This document shows, in pieces, positions 1-10,386 of a stretch of 64,000 nucleotides of DNA (positions are counted from its first letter, which is position 1; the number at the start of each line of letters is the position of its first letter). Below the pieces are notes generated by a model that saw nothing but the letters and a program-made list of their open reading frames with translations, was not told where the DNA came from and searched no databases. Made by a program: the position numbers and the translations under genes. The stretch is from the NCBI GenBank assembly GCA_030998015.1, contig JARWMV010000252.1, forward strand, positions 124,001-188,000. The letters are read 5' to 3'. The stretch is from Ceratorhiza oryzae-sativae (Eukaryota; Basidiomycota; Agaricomycetes; Cantharellales; Ceratobasidiaceae).

Positions 1-417
1 TATTGTACCAAAAGAAGAGGCGCTGGTTTGACTTGTAGATGTGTATGAGTTTGCACGTTCGCTGCTGCAACAAACTCATGATTGTTGAGCGCATATAACC
101 ACGTTCATGTATCAAACTACTTCGAAATATGAATGGAGGCTCGGTCCACCATCACTGAGAACCCCATTCACCATCGCGTCCATAAACAGTGGGGTATAGG
201 CATATCATATTGAAAGGGCAGAACGGTAAATGCAACAAGACCAAGGATGTATCCATGTGTTGTATTGACAGCAAATGACTAGCAAAGTCGAGTAAGATCG
301 TCACAGGGGTCGTAAACAAGAACAATTAAACTAAAATATCATCATATCTATTCCGGACCAGTCAGTCGAGAGAAAGGAAAAAAAAAGACCGCCAACCCGA
401 AGCAGAACACACCTCTA
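1..417. other. 3' flank of the kinase gene, no gene seen
   Basis: No coding pattern, repeat or RNA gene was recognised on either strand. The stretch is AT-richer than the adjoining coding sequence and probably includes the 3' untranslated region of the leftward kinase gene that stops at 418. Confidence 0.5.
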
Positions 418-3400
418 TTATCTCCTTCCTACGCGAGGACCCAGCGGCCGAGCCGGCTCCGCCGCACCTGCCTTTTTCTGCCACTGATCAATCAACCGTC
501 CGACGCCTTGGTAGGGCTTGTCCGGCGACGCGGGCGGCGAAGGTGCACGTGGCTCTTGGTTGACTTCCTTCGAGTGGGGTGGGGTAACATTATGCAACCG
601 ACCATGACGTCCAGACAGCGGCGCCGGGGTAGGCGAGGCGAGTGGCTGCGTAAGCTTGAGCGGAGACGGTGGGCGAGATCGAGCCCGTTTTTCGTTTGTC
701 GGGGAAGGAGCACGATCCAGGATCGGCACTTCCCGCATCATTTCGGTCGGAGAGGTGCGTATCCGGTTCGCGGCAGCAAACACGCTCGTGGTCGAAATAT
801 TCTCAGTGCGCTCTGGCGACCGCGAGGCGCCAACCGGGGACGGCGAGCGGCGGCGCGCAGGAACGGCTGCAGCGCCAGAGGGTACACGCAATCCGGCGGG
901 CTTGTTCGCAATCGATGGACGCCTCTGGGGTCCAGTGGTCGCAGGGGGGCTCTCTGTAGTCGGAGTTGCAAGTGCCTCGTAACGGGAAACCATATCCGAA
1001 ATCGACCCGCGTCGGACAGACTTTTTCGTAGGCGCGTTCGGATCCACAGGCGGGATCAAGCCAGCTCCAGGACTAGCGGCCGCCGCACCAGCAATAAACA
1101 TCGACTGGGGGCGTCGGCCGCGAGGACCGGTCGTGGGAGGATGCGAACTCGTGCTCGACGTCGTCGACGGTGTCCGAACCGGCGCCGTACTACCCACGGC
1201 CGAAAGCCTTCCCGAGGTACGCGCCGAGGACAACACATGGCTCGGCCCGAGTTCGATCAAGTTCTCGGATGGTTGACGGCGATGGAGTTGCTGAGCCGGC
1301 GTGTTCGCGGCCGTACCGACAGTCGGAGGCTGATTGGTCGCAACATCCAATGTTGCCGAACGACCTTTGCGATCCGGACTGCGCGTCGACACGGCCCCGC
1401 GTCGCTCCAACCTGGCTCGGCCGTAGTGGCTAGTCGGATCTTCCGGCCCTTCATCGTTGCTCGATTCGTTCATCGACATTTGTCGCCCAGACGAAGGCGT
1501 CACCCGGCCCAAAGGTGTAGCCCTGCCACCCGTGGGGGTGGCTCGACCATGCTCAGCATACACCCGACTCGTCTCGGCCCCAGGCGGGCTCTTGAGCGGA
1601 GCCTGATACCGCGCCCCAGCCCCTCCTCCCCCACTCCCGGTTCCATGTGTCCCCAAAATCGCAGACGACCGCTTTCCTGGACTCGCAGGCACACTAATTC
1701 CCAACGCTTGAGCCGTTTCCAAAAAGTCGCCAGTCAACCAGTCCGGACGGGTCGTCTGGCTCTGCGCTCGTCCTGAAGCACCAGCAGCCACAGCTCGCTT
1801 CGTAGGTGAGGCTGGAGTTTTAGTTGGCGAGGCCGGGGCCTTGGCAGGCGAACCCGTCCTCGAGGGGGACGACGATTTCTCGCCATCGCGCGTCAACGAA
1901 GCCACACGACGCACACCCGTACTCGTGCTCGGACGCCTCAACAACCCGGACCCGGACCCAGTTCCATCAGTCTTGCTAGTGGTGCTCGAGGGCGGGACAG
2001 GAAGAGCGCGCGAAGTCTTGGGAGTCGTGTTCCCCGCAGCAGCTCGGTCCCCATCCTTCATAGCAGTGCCCGTCACCTGTTGGGACCTGACGCCGACCGT
2101 GTTTTGAACTGGCGGACGCAGTCCAAGGCTATTCGGTCCAGTCATATGGGATCTCTGCGAGACGGCCCCCGGACGAGGCGGCAACGCCGGGGTTTTAGGC
2201 GCCTCCTTTTCCTTCTCCCGCTCCTTGGGCTTGCCCCACGTATCTGCCACCTTGCCCGCATCCAACTCTTCGATACTCGGGAATCTCTCCTCAGCGCTAA
2301 GCGCCAACGCACTCTTCGGCCCGCCGGCCGATGCGGCACTGCTTCCAGCCGTGGCCTGAGTCGTCAAGATCCCAGTCGTGGTAGTGCCCGTGGTGAGCGG
2401 ATGAGGCGAACGGGAAAACGGACTCGGCGACTGGCCTGGAATCGGCATCGGCAATGTCCCAGGTAGACCCGGGCTGGGATTCGGAGAGCGGGAGGCCAAG
2501 TCTCGCAGAGAAAGCGCCGGGGAGGGAGCGGGTGATATCCCAAGCCCTTCAAACGCGTCGCGTGGGGCGAGCGTGCCCGACCGAACGGGCGTTGAGTGAG
2601 TCACCTGAGAAGAGTGATGATGCGGTGTCGAGGAATGATGATGGTGCGTGTTCGACATGCCCAGCTGAGACGAGGGGCGCGAAGCACTGTTTGCAGTTGG
2701 CCTATGTAATCCGGGCAACGGTACTGCCCCGTTCATCGTGGTCGGCTTCAACCCAGCATCATTCGCCCCCGCCGACTTGAACGCGCTTCCTTCCGTCTTG
2801 AGCGAGCCAAGGTCGTGCTTGAAGGCACTCCCGTTTGTCGTACCGGATTCGTATCAAACGAGTCTGCGAAACCGTCAAACTTGCTCGCGACCGACGGTGT
2901 GGTAACTGCAACCCCGCCTCCACCCCAAATATCCCGCTCAGGCTCACCCTCGACCTTTTTCCATCCATCGTCGTTGAAAAAGTCGGCAGTCGGGCTCTTG
3001 GTCGCACCTGTCGCATCCCAAACCTATCAAAATCAAGGTCCAAATTTCATAAACGCACAACGCACCAAACTTGGATGCCAACCCCGCTTCCGCCCCCCTC
3101 CCACCCGTATTCAACGCCTTTGTCCCATTCGTAAGTGGCGTAGACTTTGTCCCTGTCGCATTCTGCCCAACCGTGCGGCTCGAAACAGGCGTCTTGGTGC
3201 CCGCCGTCGCTCTCGCGGGCAATGCCGGTGCGGTGGCCTTGGTAGGCGAAGTCGTGCTCTGTCCCCGTCCCTTGACCGAATCTTTCGAACCCGACTTGGA
3301 CGGCCGACTCCGCGTCAACGGGGCCAGAGGCTGTCGACTCGGCAACGGCGAGGTCGCGTTGGAGATCGGGGATTTCACCGCGGTCGCAGGTGATTTGACA

Positions 3401-4837
3401 GGCGAAGCCGGTTTCGCGGGGGTCGTCAAACTCGGTTTCGAAGGTGACTTCGAGGTGGGTTTCAGAGCTGGTGAAGATGGGGCTGCTTCGCCGGGTCGAC
3501 CACGTCGCATGTGCATCGCGTCCAGCGCCTCTTTTTGGTCTCGGAGTTGTTTCTCCCGTTGGGTCTGGCCCACGGACGGTCGTTGACCGACCTGGATCAG
3601 TTGGTCGGGCGGGGACGTCGGTGCCTGTGCTTGTGGGTTGGGAAGAGACTGTTGTGGACGTGGACCCTATCGATCGGGCCGACATCAGCTACGCGTTCCA
3701 AAGCGCGATGTTTGAAACGTACATAGTGGAACGCGCTCTTGGTCCCCCGCATCCGATGCACGACGTTCAACACTTCAAACACGGTGGGTCGTTGAACGCC
3801 CAGCTCTCTCAACATGGCCCCGATCAACGCGTTCATCTCCTTGGAATAGACTGGGTATCCGGGGATCGTGTATTGCACATGTAAAATCGCGAGCGGGCCG
3901 TGTGCTTCAAAGGGTGTGGTATAGTAGCATAGCTTGTAGAGCAAGACGCCGAGGGCCCAGACGTCTGATTTCTCGTCGATCGGGCGTCGGAGGTAGACGT
4001 CGACCATTTCGGGGGCGCGGTATTGGAGGGTAGTTGAGCGATTCAAGTCGGCTTCGAGCATTTTTATTTCTTCCATCTGGGGGAGGAGTTAGCCCGGGTA
4101 GATCAGGCAAGATGGATACGCACAGTTGATGGCGGCTTGGGCCTCGCGGGTGCAGCCGAACCAAAGTCACAGAGCTTGAACGACGTGTCGGAGGCCTGGA
4201 GGATATTCTCCACCTTGAGATCGCGATGCAACAACGCTGGCTGGAGAGCATGCATGCACGCGACAGCCTATGCTCACACGCGTCAGCGGCAGGACCCAAG
4301 GCTCAGACGCGACAGGAACGCACCTCGCACACATCGACAAAGATCTGGAGAATGTCCTTTTCGGTCAAGCGCTCGCGTAGGCGTCGGTTCATCATGTCTA
4401 TGATCCCGCCGCCTTGACAAAACTCCATGAGGATGTAGACTTCGTGCTGGCCGTTGGGGAGCGGGCGCGACGCCGAGTCGAGGAGATGGACAATGTTGGG
4501 GTGGCCACGTAGCAGTCGCATGATGTCGACTTCTTTTTTGACCTCGGCGAGGGTCGCGACGTCGGCGACGGCCATGCGCTTGAGGACGTGGGTGGTGGTG
4601 CCCATGACGGGCTGTGGCGTGCGGACGAGATAGACATGGGCGAACCCACCTGTTGGGCGATCAGCACAAGCAGCAGCAACGAGAGCAGGCATTACCCTGG
4701 CTGAGATAGCGCTCGACGGTGACGGTGTACTGCGAGAGCTTGATGGTCTGGCCCGGCTGCAGCGGGCCCTTGTTCTGGTACTGCGCCATCTGCTGCTGCT
4801 GCTGGTAGTACACCTGCTGCGCGTTCGCTTGCGCCAT
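418..4837 (-). CDS. Ark/Prk-family serine/threonine protein kinase (actin-regulating/AAK1-like)
   Basis: The predicted protein is about 1,350 residues over at least six exons. It starts at the ATG at 4837 with a Gln-rich leader (MAQANAQQ), then a kinase domain: Gly-rich loop region [14 protein letters not shown] lysine in HVLKRMAV, gatekeeper region [15 protein letters not shown], catalytic loop [10 protein letters not shown] (near 4215), DFG in [10 protein letters not shown], activation-segment YRAPEMVD and [19 protein letters not shown]. This N-terminal domain with a GG..DMMN hinge and a very long disordered tail is typical of the Ark1/Prk1/Akl1 group, which phosphorylates endocytic actin-patch proteins. 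The roughly 1,000-residue tail is rich in Ser, Pro and Thr with SPTK-like sites. Reading across exons needs one base restored near 2830-2832 (a CCC run on the plus strand). It diverges from HisRS with 142 bp between starts. Family assignment is firm; the individual paralogue is not. Confidence 0.87.
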
Positions 4838-4979
4838 CTGCACTCGCCGTTAGCCACATCCAACCACACCCGCGCCCACTTGCCTTGCGATGGAGGTCGT
4901 TGCGAGAGAGAGGGCCGGGTCAGGTGACGCGGGGCGCTTGCCCGGCTTACCTCATGCTCCCTTTATCCCCGAGTCATAT
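4838..4979. promoter_or_regulatory. Bidirectional promoter between kinase and HisRS genes
   Basis: The two head-to-head start codons (4837 minus, 4980 plus) are separated by only 142 bp, so both 5' untranslated regions and core promoters must lie here or overlap the opposite gene. No convincing TATA box is visible. Shared regulation is inferred from geometry only. Confidence 0.5.
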
Positions 4980-7157
4980 ATGCTCCGCCGTGCCCTCGTT
5001 CCCCTTCGTCTGCCCCGTCTGGTGAGGTCGATGGCCACCGATGCAGATTCTGTCAAGGCAAGCATTGCCGCTCTCAACGAGCACATTCACGGTCTGCGGG
5101 CCCAGAATGCCGGCAAAGACACGATCGCCGCAGAAATGAAGAAACTTGGCGAGCTCAAGAAGCAGTTGGGTCAACTGGCTGGGAGTTCAAAGGAGGATGC
5201 AAAAAAGAATCGTTTGGTGCTCAAGACACCGAAAGTGAGTCCAATCGTGCGCTCGAGCACCTAGAACCTTAGACGATCCTAGGGCACACGAGATTGGTCC
5301 CCCGCAGAGATGGCCATTCGGGAGCATATATTTTCGACACTCACCCGCGTGTTCAAAACCCACGGAGGAGTCACGATCGACACGCCCGTGTTCGAGCTCA
5401 AGGAAATACTCACCGGGAAATATGGCGAGGACAGCAAGCTCATCTACGATTTGCAGGACCAGGGCGGAGAACTGTGCAGCCTACGCTACGATCTCACAGT
5501 CAGTGAATGCCAAGCCTATATTTGACACCACTGAATGTGCATAGGTCCCCTTTGCAAGATTCTTGGCAATGAACGGCACTACCTATCCCACAATCAAACG
5601 ATATCATCGCCAAAGTCTACCGACGAGATGCGCCAGCCATGACCAAAGGCAGAATGCGCGAGTTCTACCAATGCGTGAGTCGGCAGTCACTCGTTCCCCT
5701 CCTTGCACTCAAAATCTAACAGGATTTCGACATTGCCGGCGTGTTTGACCCGATGGTGCCCGACGCAGAGATCTTGTGCATCGTCACCGAGGCTCTGACG
5801 GCATTGGATATCCCAGATTTTACCATCAAGATCAACCATAGGAAGATCTTGGACGGCATATTCGCACTTTGCGGCGTTCCAGCTGGAAAGGTATTGTCGG
5901 CTTTTGACCACGGTCGGATATCGGGTACTTATGCCACAATGCATACGACAGGTCCGATCAATATCATCCGCAGTCGACAAACTCGATAAACTACCCTGGG
6001 CCGAAGTCAAGCACGAAATGGTCAACGAGAAAGGCCTGGCCGAAGATGTCGCCGACAAAATAGGAGAATATGTCAAACTCAAAGGTTCATACCTACCATC
6101 CTAGCATTTCTGATACTCAAATCTGACACGACACAGGTGGTCCCGAACTACTCTCCCAACTTCGCTCCAGTCCCCTAGCCGAGAACAAGTCTGCAGTCGC
6201 AGGGATGGATGACATGGAGGTGCTGTTCAAGTACCTTGACATATACGGTATCACCTCTCAGGTACGCCGTTCTCTCACGACACCCCTCGCATATAGGCTC
6301 TGAGAACGGTCCAAGATGTCATTCGACCTCTCCCTCGCGCGAGGTCTGGACTACTACACAGGTCTCATCTACGAGGCAGTCGTCGAAGGATCCGCACCAC
6401 CTGCCGCGTCCAATACTGCATCCATCGCCACTCCAGCCTCTGCGCCGCTGAAGCCCAAAAAGCAAAAGCCAAAAGTGAAAGAAGGCGAGGCAGACGACGA
6501 AGAGGTGGACGAATCCCAGGTCGGAGTAGGATCTATCGCGGCAGGAGGTCGATACGATGAACTCGTGGGGATGTTTTCTGCCGCTGCGGCGGGAGCTGGG
6601 GGGAAAGGCGGTGCGCAGATTCCGTGTGTGGGCGTGAGCGTCGGGGTGGAGCGTGTGTTTTCGATTTTGATGCAGCGCGAAAAGGAAAAGGGGGATGCGG
6701 CAAAGACTAGAGGAAGGAGTAAAGCGACCGAGGTATATGTTGTGAGTGTTGGCGAAGGCTTGGTGGAGGAAAGAATGAAGCTCGCCAAGGAATTATGGGA
6801 CGCCGGTATTAAAGTGAGCACATATCGTACAAAGAATTTTAGTGGGCTCGCACCTGACGGGCGTGTCCAAGGCCGAGTTTATGCACAAGCTCAAGCCAAA
6901 ACTGGCACGACAGTTTGAAGTGCTGGAGAAAGAGCAGATTCCGTACGCTGTGATGATCGGACCAGACGAGATCAAGGATGGAGTCGTTAAAGTCAAGACT
7001 CAGGTTCGCGATTTAACGCTTTGGCTATATGCACGTGCTGATATCCTGGCGACTTTAGTTGAGTGCGGGGGGAGACTCGGCAGGGCAGGAACAGACAATG
7101 CCGAGGTCACAATTGACAGGATGGCTGAAGCAGAAGTTGGGAAGTTCCTTATTATAG
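4980..7157 (+). CDS. HTS1: Histidyl-tRNA synthetase, predicted cytosolic and mitochondrial forms
   Basis: Class II aminoacyl-tRNA synthetase that charges tRNA-His. Two in-frame starts are visible: ATG 4980 gives an Arg-rich, acid-free presequence ([17 protein letters not shown]), and ATG 5031 removes it. This matches the dual-start layout known for yeast HTS1. A WHEP-like helix pair (about residues 20-80) is followed by the catalytic core with LRYDLTVPFARF, the motif-2 arm VYRRD, the HisA motif RGLDYYTG, and a C-terminal anticodon-binding domain ([12 protein letters not shown]). A Lys/Glu/Asp-rich insert lies before [12 protein letters not shown]. At least seven short introns are present; the last (55 nt, after VKVKTQ) moves the stop to 7155-7157. 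Between KRY and IAKVYRRD the frame shifts near 5602-5606, as if two bases were missing. In this essential gene that suggests a sequence error. Confidence 0.93.
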
Positions 7158-7748
7158 CCTTTTCATTTGAATGTTAGATGATTCTAAAATACATCACTGA
7201 AATTAGCTGGTGTTGAGAGGATAAGTTGGAGAACAGCTGCAGTGACTGATATCATGGAATGTCCTGACAGTCATTGGTATGATCAAACCACTTGCCCTCT
7301 TACTGATCCAATACATGACTCATGCACAGACTCACTATGGATACAAACACAAGTCTTCAGCTCTGGGGTAAAATTCCCCATTACATAACCATAACCCCAA
7401 TGAGTATTTGCAAAGTTTGCAACAATGATAGTTCTTGTGCTGAAAGACAGGCTTCTCACTCATGTCAAACTGAAGGAGTAGGGCTTGTATCTCCACTTGT
7501 AGTGTGACACACATAGCATTGGAGCAGTACCAAGACAAGACATCATAAGATGTACTTACTAATTGTCTTGTCTGGTCTTGTCTTGGTAACATAAGCAGAT
7601 TTTCGACACTTTATGACAGAGTATCCTATCACCATCTAGGGGTGTTACAAGCCATAGAAAATGATCTGATTAAGCAGAAAAGTGCATATACATTGTATAC
7701 TGAAACTAGTACAGTTTGTCAGAGCCAACAACCTGAACAACTTAGGCC
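7158..7748. other. Intergenic, no gene recognised
   Basis: Short open frames lack codon structure and show no family similarity that I recognise. The sequence is AT-rich and grades into the repetitive block that follows. Confidence 0.4.
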
Positions 7749-7888
7749 TAATGCTGGTGGGGCAAAGGCAGACCTATGGGCTATGATGGCCAAAGGTCAA
7801 ACCACAATGCCTAAGGGTGGACATGCAGTGAAGGTGGAGGTTGCAACAACATACAGGGATATGTAGATGTGCACTTGTCCTGAAGAGG
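7749..7888 (+). repeat. Dispersed repeat, copy 1
   Basis: This segment aligns by eye with 18925-19058 in the same orientation. Shared blocks include GACCTATGGGCT, GGCCAAAGGTCAAA, ATGCC(T)A(A/G)GGGTGGA and GGAGGTTGCAA. The two copies differ at many sites, so they are old. They bracket the LTR-element block. No coding capacity is evident, and I cannot name the family. Confidence 0.6.
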
Positions 7889-8336
7889 ATGTCACAACCT
7901 CTGAAGTGGTTGTTGGACTTTGCTTTACAAGTGGCTAGTGTCCTTACTAGGTCTGGACTATGTCCTGACTACTACTGATGTGTGGCTTGTCTTGGCTTGA
8001 TGCCTTGTGTGTGTCTACTGTCTTGTGGCTTGACACCATATGCACTTATGTGCTTGTGGTTGATGGACACCTGTCACTGAATAAGCAGCTGTGGACAGTG
8101 GCTAAGTCAGATGCTTAGAGCTGGGGCTTGTGATGTGGTCTTGACTCAAGACCCTTCTAGCCATTACTTAAGTTAATAAGTCAGCTAGGGACTGTTCTTT
8201 ACACTGGATGCTTTAGAGGGGAAGTGACAAGGTAGAGCAAGCTGGGGTAGACTGGCTTGCTCTCCTTGCTTTTATACTATTCTAACCAAGGGAGTGACTA
8301 AGTGTACATGCAGGATGAGTAAGAATGAATGGCAGT
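7889..8336. other. Non-coding, probably repeat-derived sequence
   Basis: No open frame with coding character. The sequence is rich in short TGACT/CTTGT/GGCTTG words, suggesting degenerate repeats, but I could not define a unit. Confidence 0.3.
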
Positions 8337-8633
8337 TGTCACGAGCCAGGAAGCGTCGTAACAATTAATAGACATTTATTATATTTTCTTCAGGCTCATT
8401 AGCTGTATTCTTCAAGTCACATGACTTATGGGACTTTCTAGAATCTGATGTAAGCACTGACGCATCTTTATTTGATATCAAAAGACCAATTGTTGTTTGA
8501 CCATATGTATTCTCAGCTGTACCTTGAATGATATATAACAGGGGTCGAGTTTGAAGGGAGTTCCCTAAGAACTTGACCTCCTGTCATGAGCAATCAGTTC
8601 AAATATCTTTAAGATTCTTGTTAGGTCTTGACA
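8337..8633 (+). repeat. LTR of plus-strand Ty3/gypsy-type element A
   Basis: The 297-bp segment begins TGTCACGAG and ends TCTTGACA, so it has TGTC...GACA ends. It contains a TATA box (TATATAA, 8532-8538). About 34 bp downstream is TAAGAACTTGACCT (8566-8579), the exact complement of the primer-binding site that starts two bases after the LTR. Promoter, complementary site and PBS in this order are those of a 5' LTR of a self-priming retrotransposon. No partner LTR of this element is in the window. Confidence 0.75.
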
Positions 8634-8635
8634 CT

Positions 8636-8649
8636 AGGTCAAGTTCTTA
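8636..8649 (+). other. Self-primer binding site of element A
   Basis: AGGTCAAGTTCTTA lies two bases after the LTR end and is perfectly complementary over 14 nt to 8566-8579, near the predicted transcript start. In Tf1-type elements the folded 5' end of the mRNA primes reverse transcription at such a site instead of a tRNA. Confidence 0.7.
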
Positions 8650-9095
8650 ACTCGGTCGCAAAGGTCCCCTATCTTCTACTATCCACCCTTCGCCTCTGGG
8701 CACCTTTACTTCCTTCGGGAATCCTCCACAACCCTCGTCGCCACTTGTGGCTTTTATTCCATATTTGGAATCTGTCCCATCAGGAATAGAGACATTGCTT
8801 GTGCATGCGCTGTACCCAGAAATGAGATAAACTAGCAACGTACATAATAGTCAAAAGTACGGATCTAGATCTCAGTATGGGATCGGATAGCACGCTCGTG
8901 GATTATCGCCCACAGTTGGCCACTGGCCTTTGCTTGACAACACACAGTCCATGAACTTAGGTGCTTGTTCTAAACTTTACAAAATCACGCCTGTACACAG
9001 CTGTTGATTTGTTCAAAGAAGAACCTTGTTAGCCAAGGGAGCAGTGTCAAGTCATTAAACATGCATAAAAAAAAAAAATCTTCCAAAACTACTAG
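8650..9095. other. Leader of element A
   Basis: Sequence between the self-PBS and the first open frame. No clear domain was seen. An A-run (12 A) is present at about 9067-9078. I assign it to element A by position only. Confidence 0.4.
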
Positions 9096-9575
9096 CCAGT
9101 AAGTCCTCCGGCACAAGGCAGACCTATATTCATTTCCAACTTAGTGCCCTACAGCCACATTCCAGGAGGCTATCAACCTTCCTTGACGTTATACAATTTT
9201 ATCCTTGGCTGGGTACTCTATCTCTACAAATTTATATACTCCTTAAATCCCTTCCTCAATATCTTACAAAGGGGAGAAATCCTTCAACTCAAATCAGAGG
9301 CCCATGAACAAAACTTAATCATACAACAGTTCTACAAGGACCTTTACTTTACAGGACAAAATCCACACCCCGACCGTTGTCCAGACGAAGTCCTCGAAAC
9401 AGTCCATGAAGTCCTCTTTGATCAACTCCATCCTGAGTTTGCTCTCAATGAGCACTCCTTAGAACAACTATGCTGTCCCCCCAACTATCAAGCGTCTGAG
9501 TCGCAGACACTTCATGAAATTTTTGAACCAATCGCACCAGAATTGGAACATTTGGAGAGAAGCGGCATATATTGA
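9096..9575 (+). CDS. Leader open frame of element A (no ATG), function unknown
   Basis: The frame is open from about 9096 to the stop at 9573-9575 but contains no ATG; the first possible initiator is a GTG at 9144. It predicts a mostly helical product with a hydrophobic, Tyr-rich N-terminal half (FILGWVLYLYKFIYSL) and an acidic C-terminal half (DEVLETVHEVLFDQLHPEF). It lies between the 5' LTR and a gag-like frame, the same relative place as the Cys-rich/coiled-coil frame in element B, though the sequences do not look alike. It may be a 3' exon, use a non-AUG start, or be a relic. Confidence 0.4.
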   Translation, partial: PVSPPAQGRPIFISNLVPYSHIPGGYQPSLTLYNFILGWVLYLYKFIYSLNPFLNILQRGEILQLKSEAHEQNLIIQQFYKDLYFTGQNPHPDRCPDEVLETVHEVLFDQLHPEFALNEHSLEQLCCPPNYQASESQTLHEIFEPIAPELEHLERSGIY

Positions 9576-9603
9576 AAATCCCCTACTATATCCAGAATAA
9601 ATC

Positions 9604-10010
9604 ATGTCGAATTGGGGTTCACAAATGTCTTACTGCATACCTGCACCACACATAGCTCCTTCCGAATCTACCGCTTCTTCTTTCCACCCTCCTCCTCTGC
9701 AACCCCATTATACAGGGATGACAGATTTTTTTAATGGACAACAGGGGGATACAACCTTTACCCAAACACCCATAGCACCCACAGGAGAACAGGGTAACTT
9801 GACCATTATGATAAATACTTTGATTAATGAATTCTGTGCATGGAGAGATGCAACAAATACTTGTATCGGAAACATTGAGAGGAACGTGGCAACTGGATTA
9901 TTCAACCAACAACACTTTGACACGCTTCGCGAAGATTTACAAACTATCATGAACCAACAGCATGCCTTACCACGTCAACCAACCAGTACGAATCGTCCTC
10001 CTCCACCTAT
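9604..10010 (+). pseudogene. 5' part of a gag-like gene of element A, cut by element B
   Basis: A good ATG at 9604 opens a frame with a Pro/Ser-rich N-terminus, a predicted helical stretch (NLTIMINTLINEF, FNQQHFDTLREDLQTI) and a proline run. The order resembles the N-terminal coiled-coil region of Gag in element B. At 10011 the sequence becomes the LTR of element B, so the remaining 27 codons of the open frame are LTR-derived. No capsid-like or CCHC part remains. Gag identity is inferred from position. Confidence 0.5.
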
Positions 10011-10386
10011 TGTCGACGATGACAAGTCAGGTGGCGAGAAAAATAGTAAGAGAATAAAAGAACTTGTATTCGACGAGAGGTCAAGTTCTTGAGGAGTCCT
10101 CTGCGAACTTGACCTGGTTTATATACATAGTACGAGCCACATCATAACAAACAAGTCTGTACAGTGAGTCACGACAGATAAGAGATAGAAGCAGTAGAAG
10201 CGACTGTGGAACTGCGGAATTTCACATCAGAGTTGAAATATATCTCGGTTACCGGTCCGGAACATTCCCTGAGTCACATGACACAGATATACCATAAAAG
10301 GCAAGTATGTTTTGAAGATGATCTCATAAAATGTAGTAAATCGAGAAAATATTGTAGAGTGGATGTATGCGTGTCAGTTTGTGACA
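10011..10386 (-). repeat. 3' LTR of element B
   Basis: 376 bp; plus-strand ends TGTCGACG...TTGTGACA, i.e. TGTC...GACA. It is a direct repeat of 17884-18259 with 11 substitutions counted by eye, all transitions. It carries the promoter words described for the other copy. The pol stop codon (10374-10376) lies inside it. Confidence 0.92.

Noticed and set aside
508..1776. 422-codon open frame on the plus strand
   Set aside because: It is antisense to the kinase tail, begins with a non-ATG codon and is Arg-rich from reading GC-rich Ser/Pro/Thr codons backwards.
6790..6880. Alternative HisRS C-terminus read straight through
   Set aside because: The intron GTGAGC...TCCAAG restores the conserved [15 protein letters not shown], so the unspliced reading is not the product.
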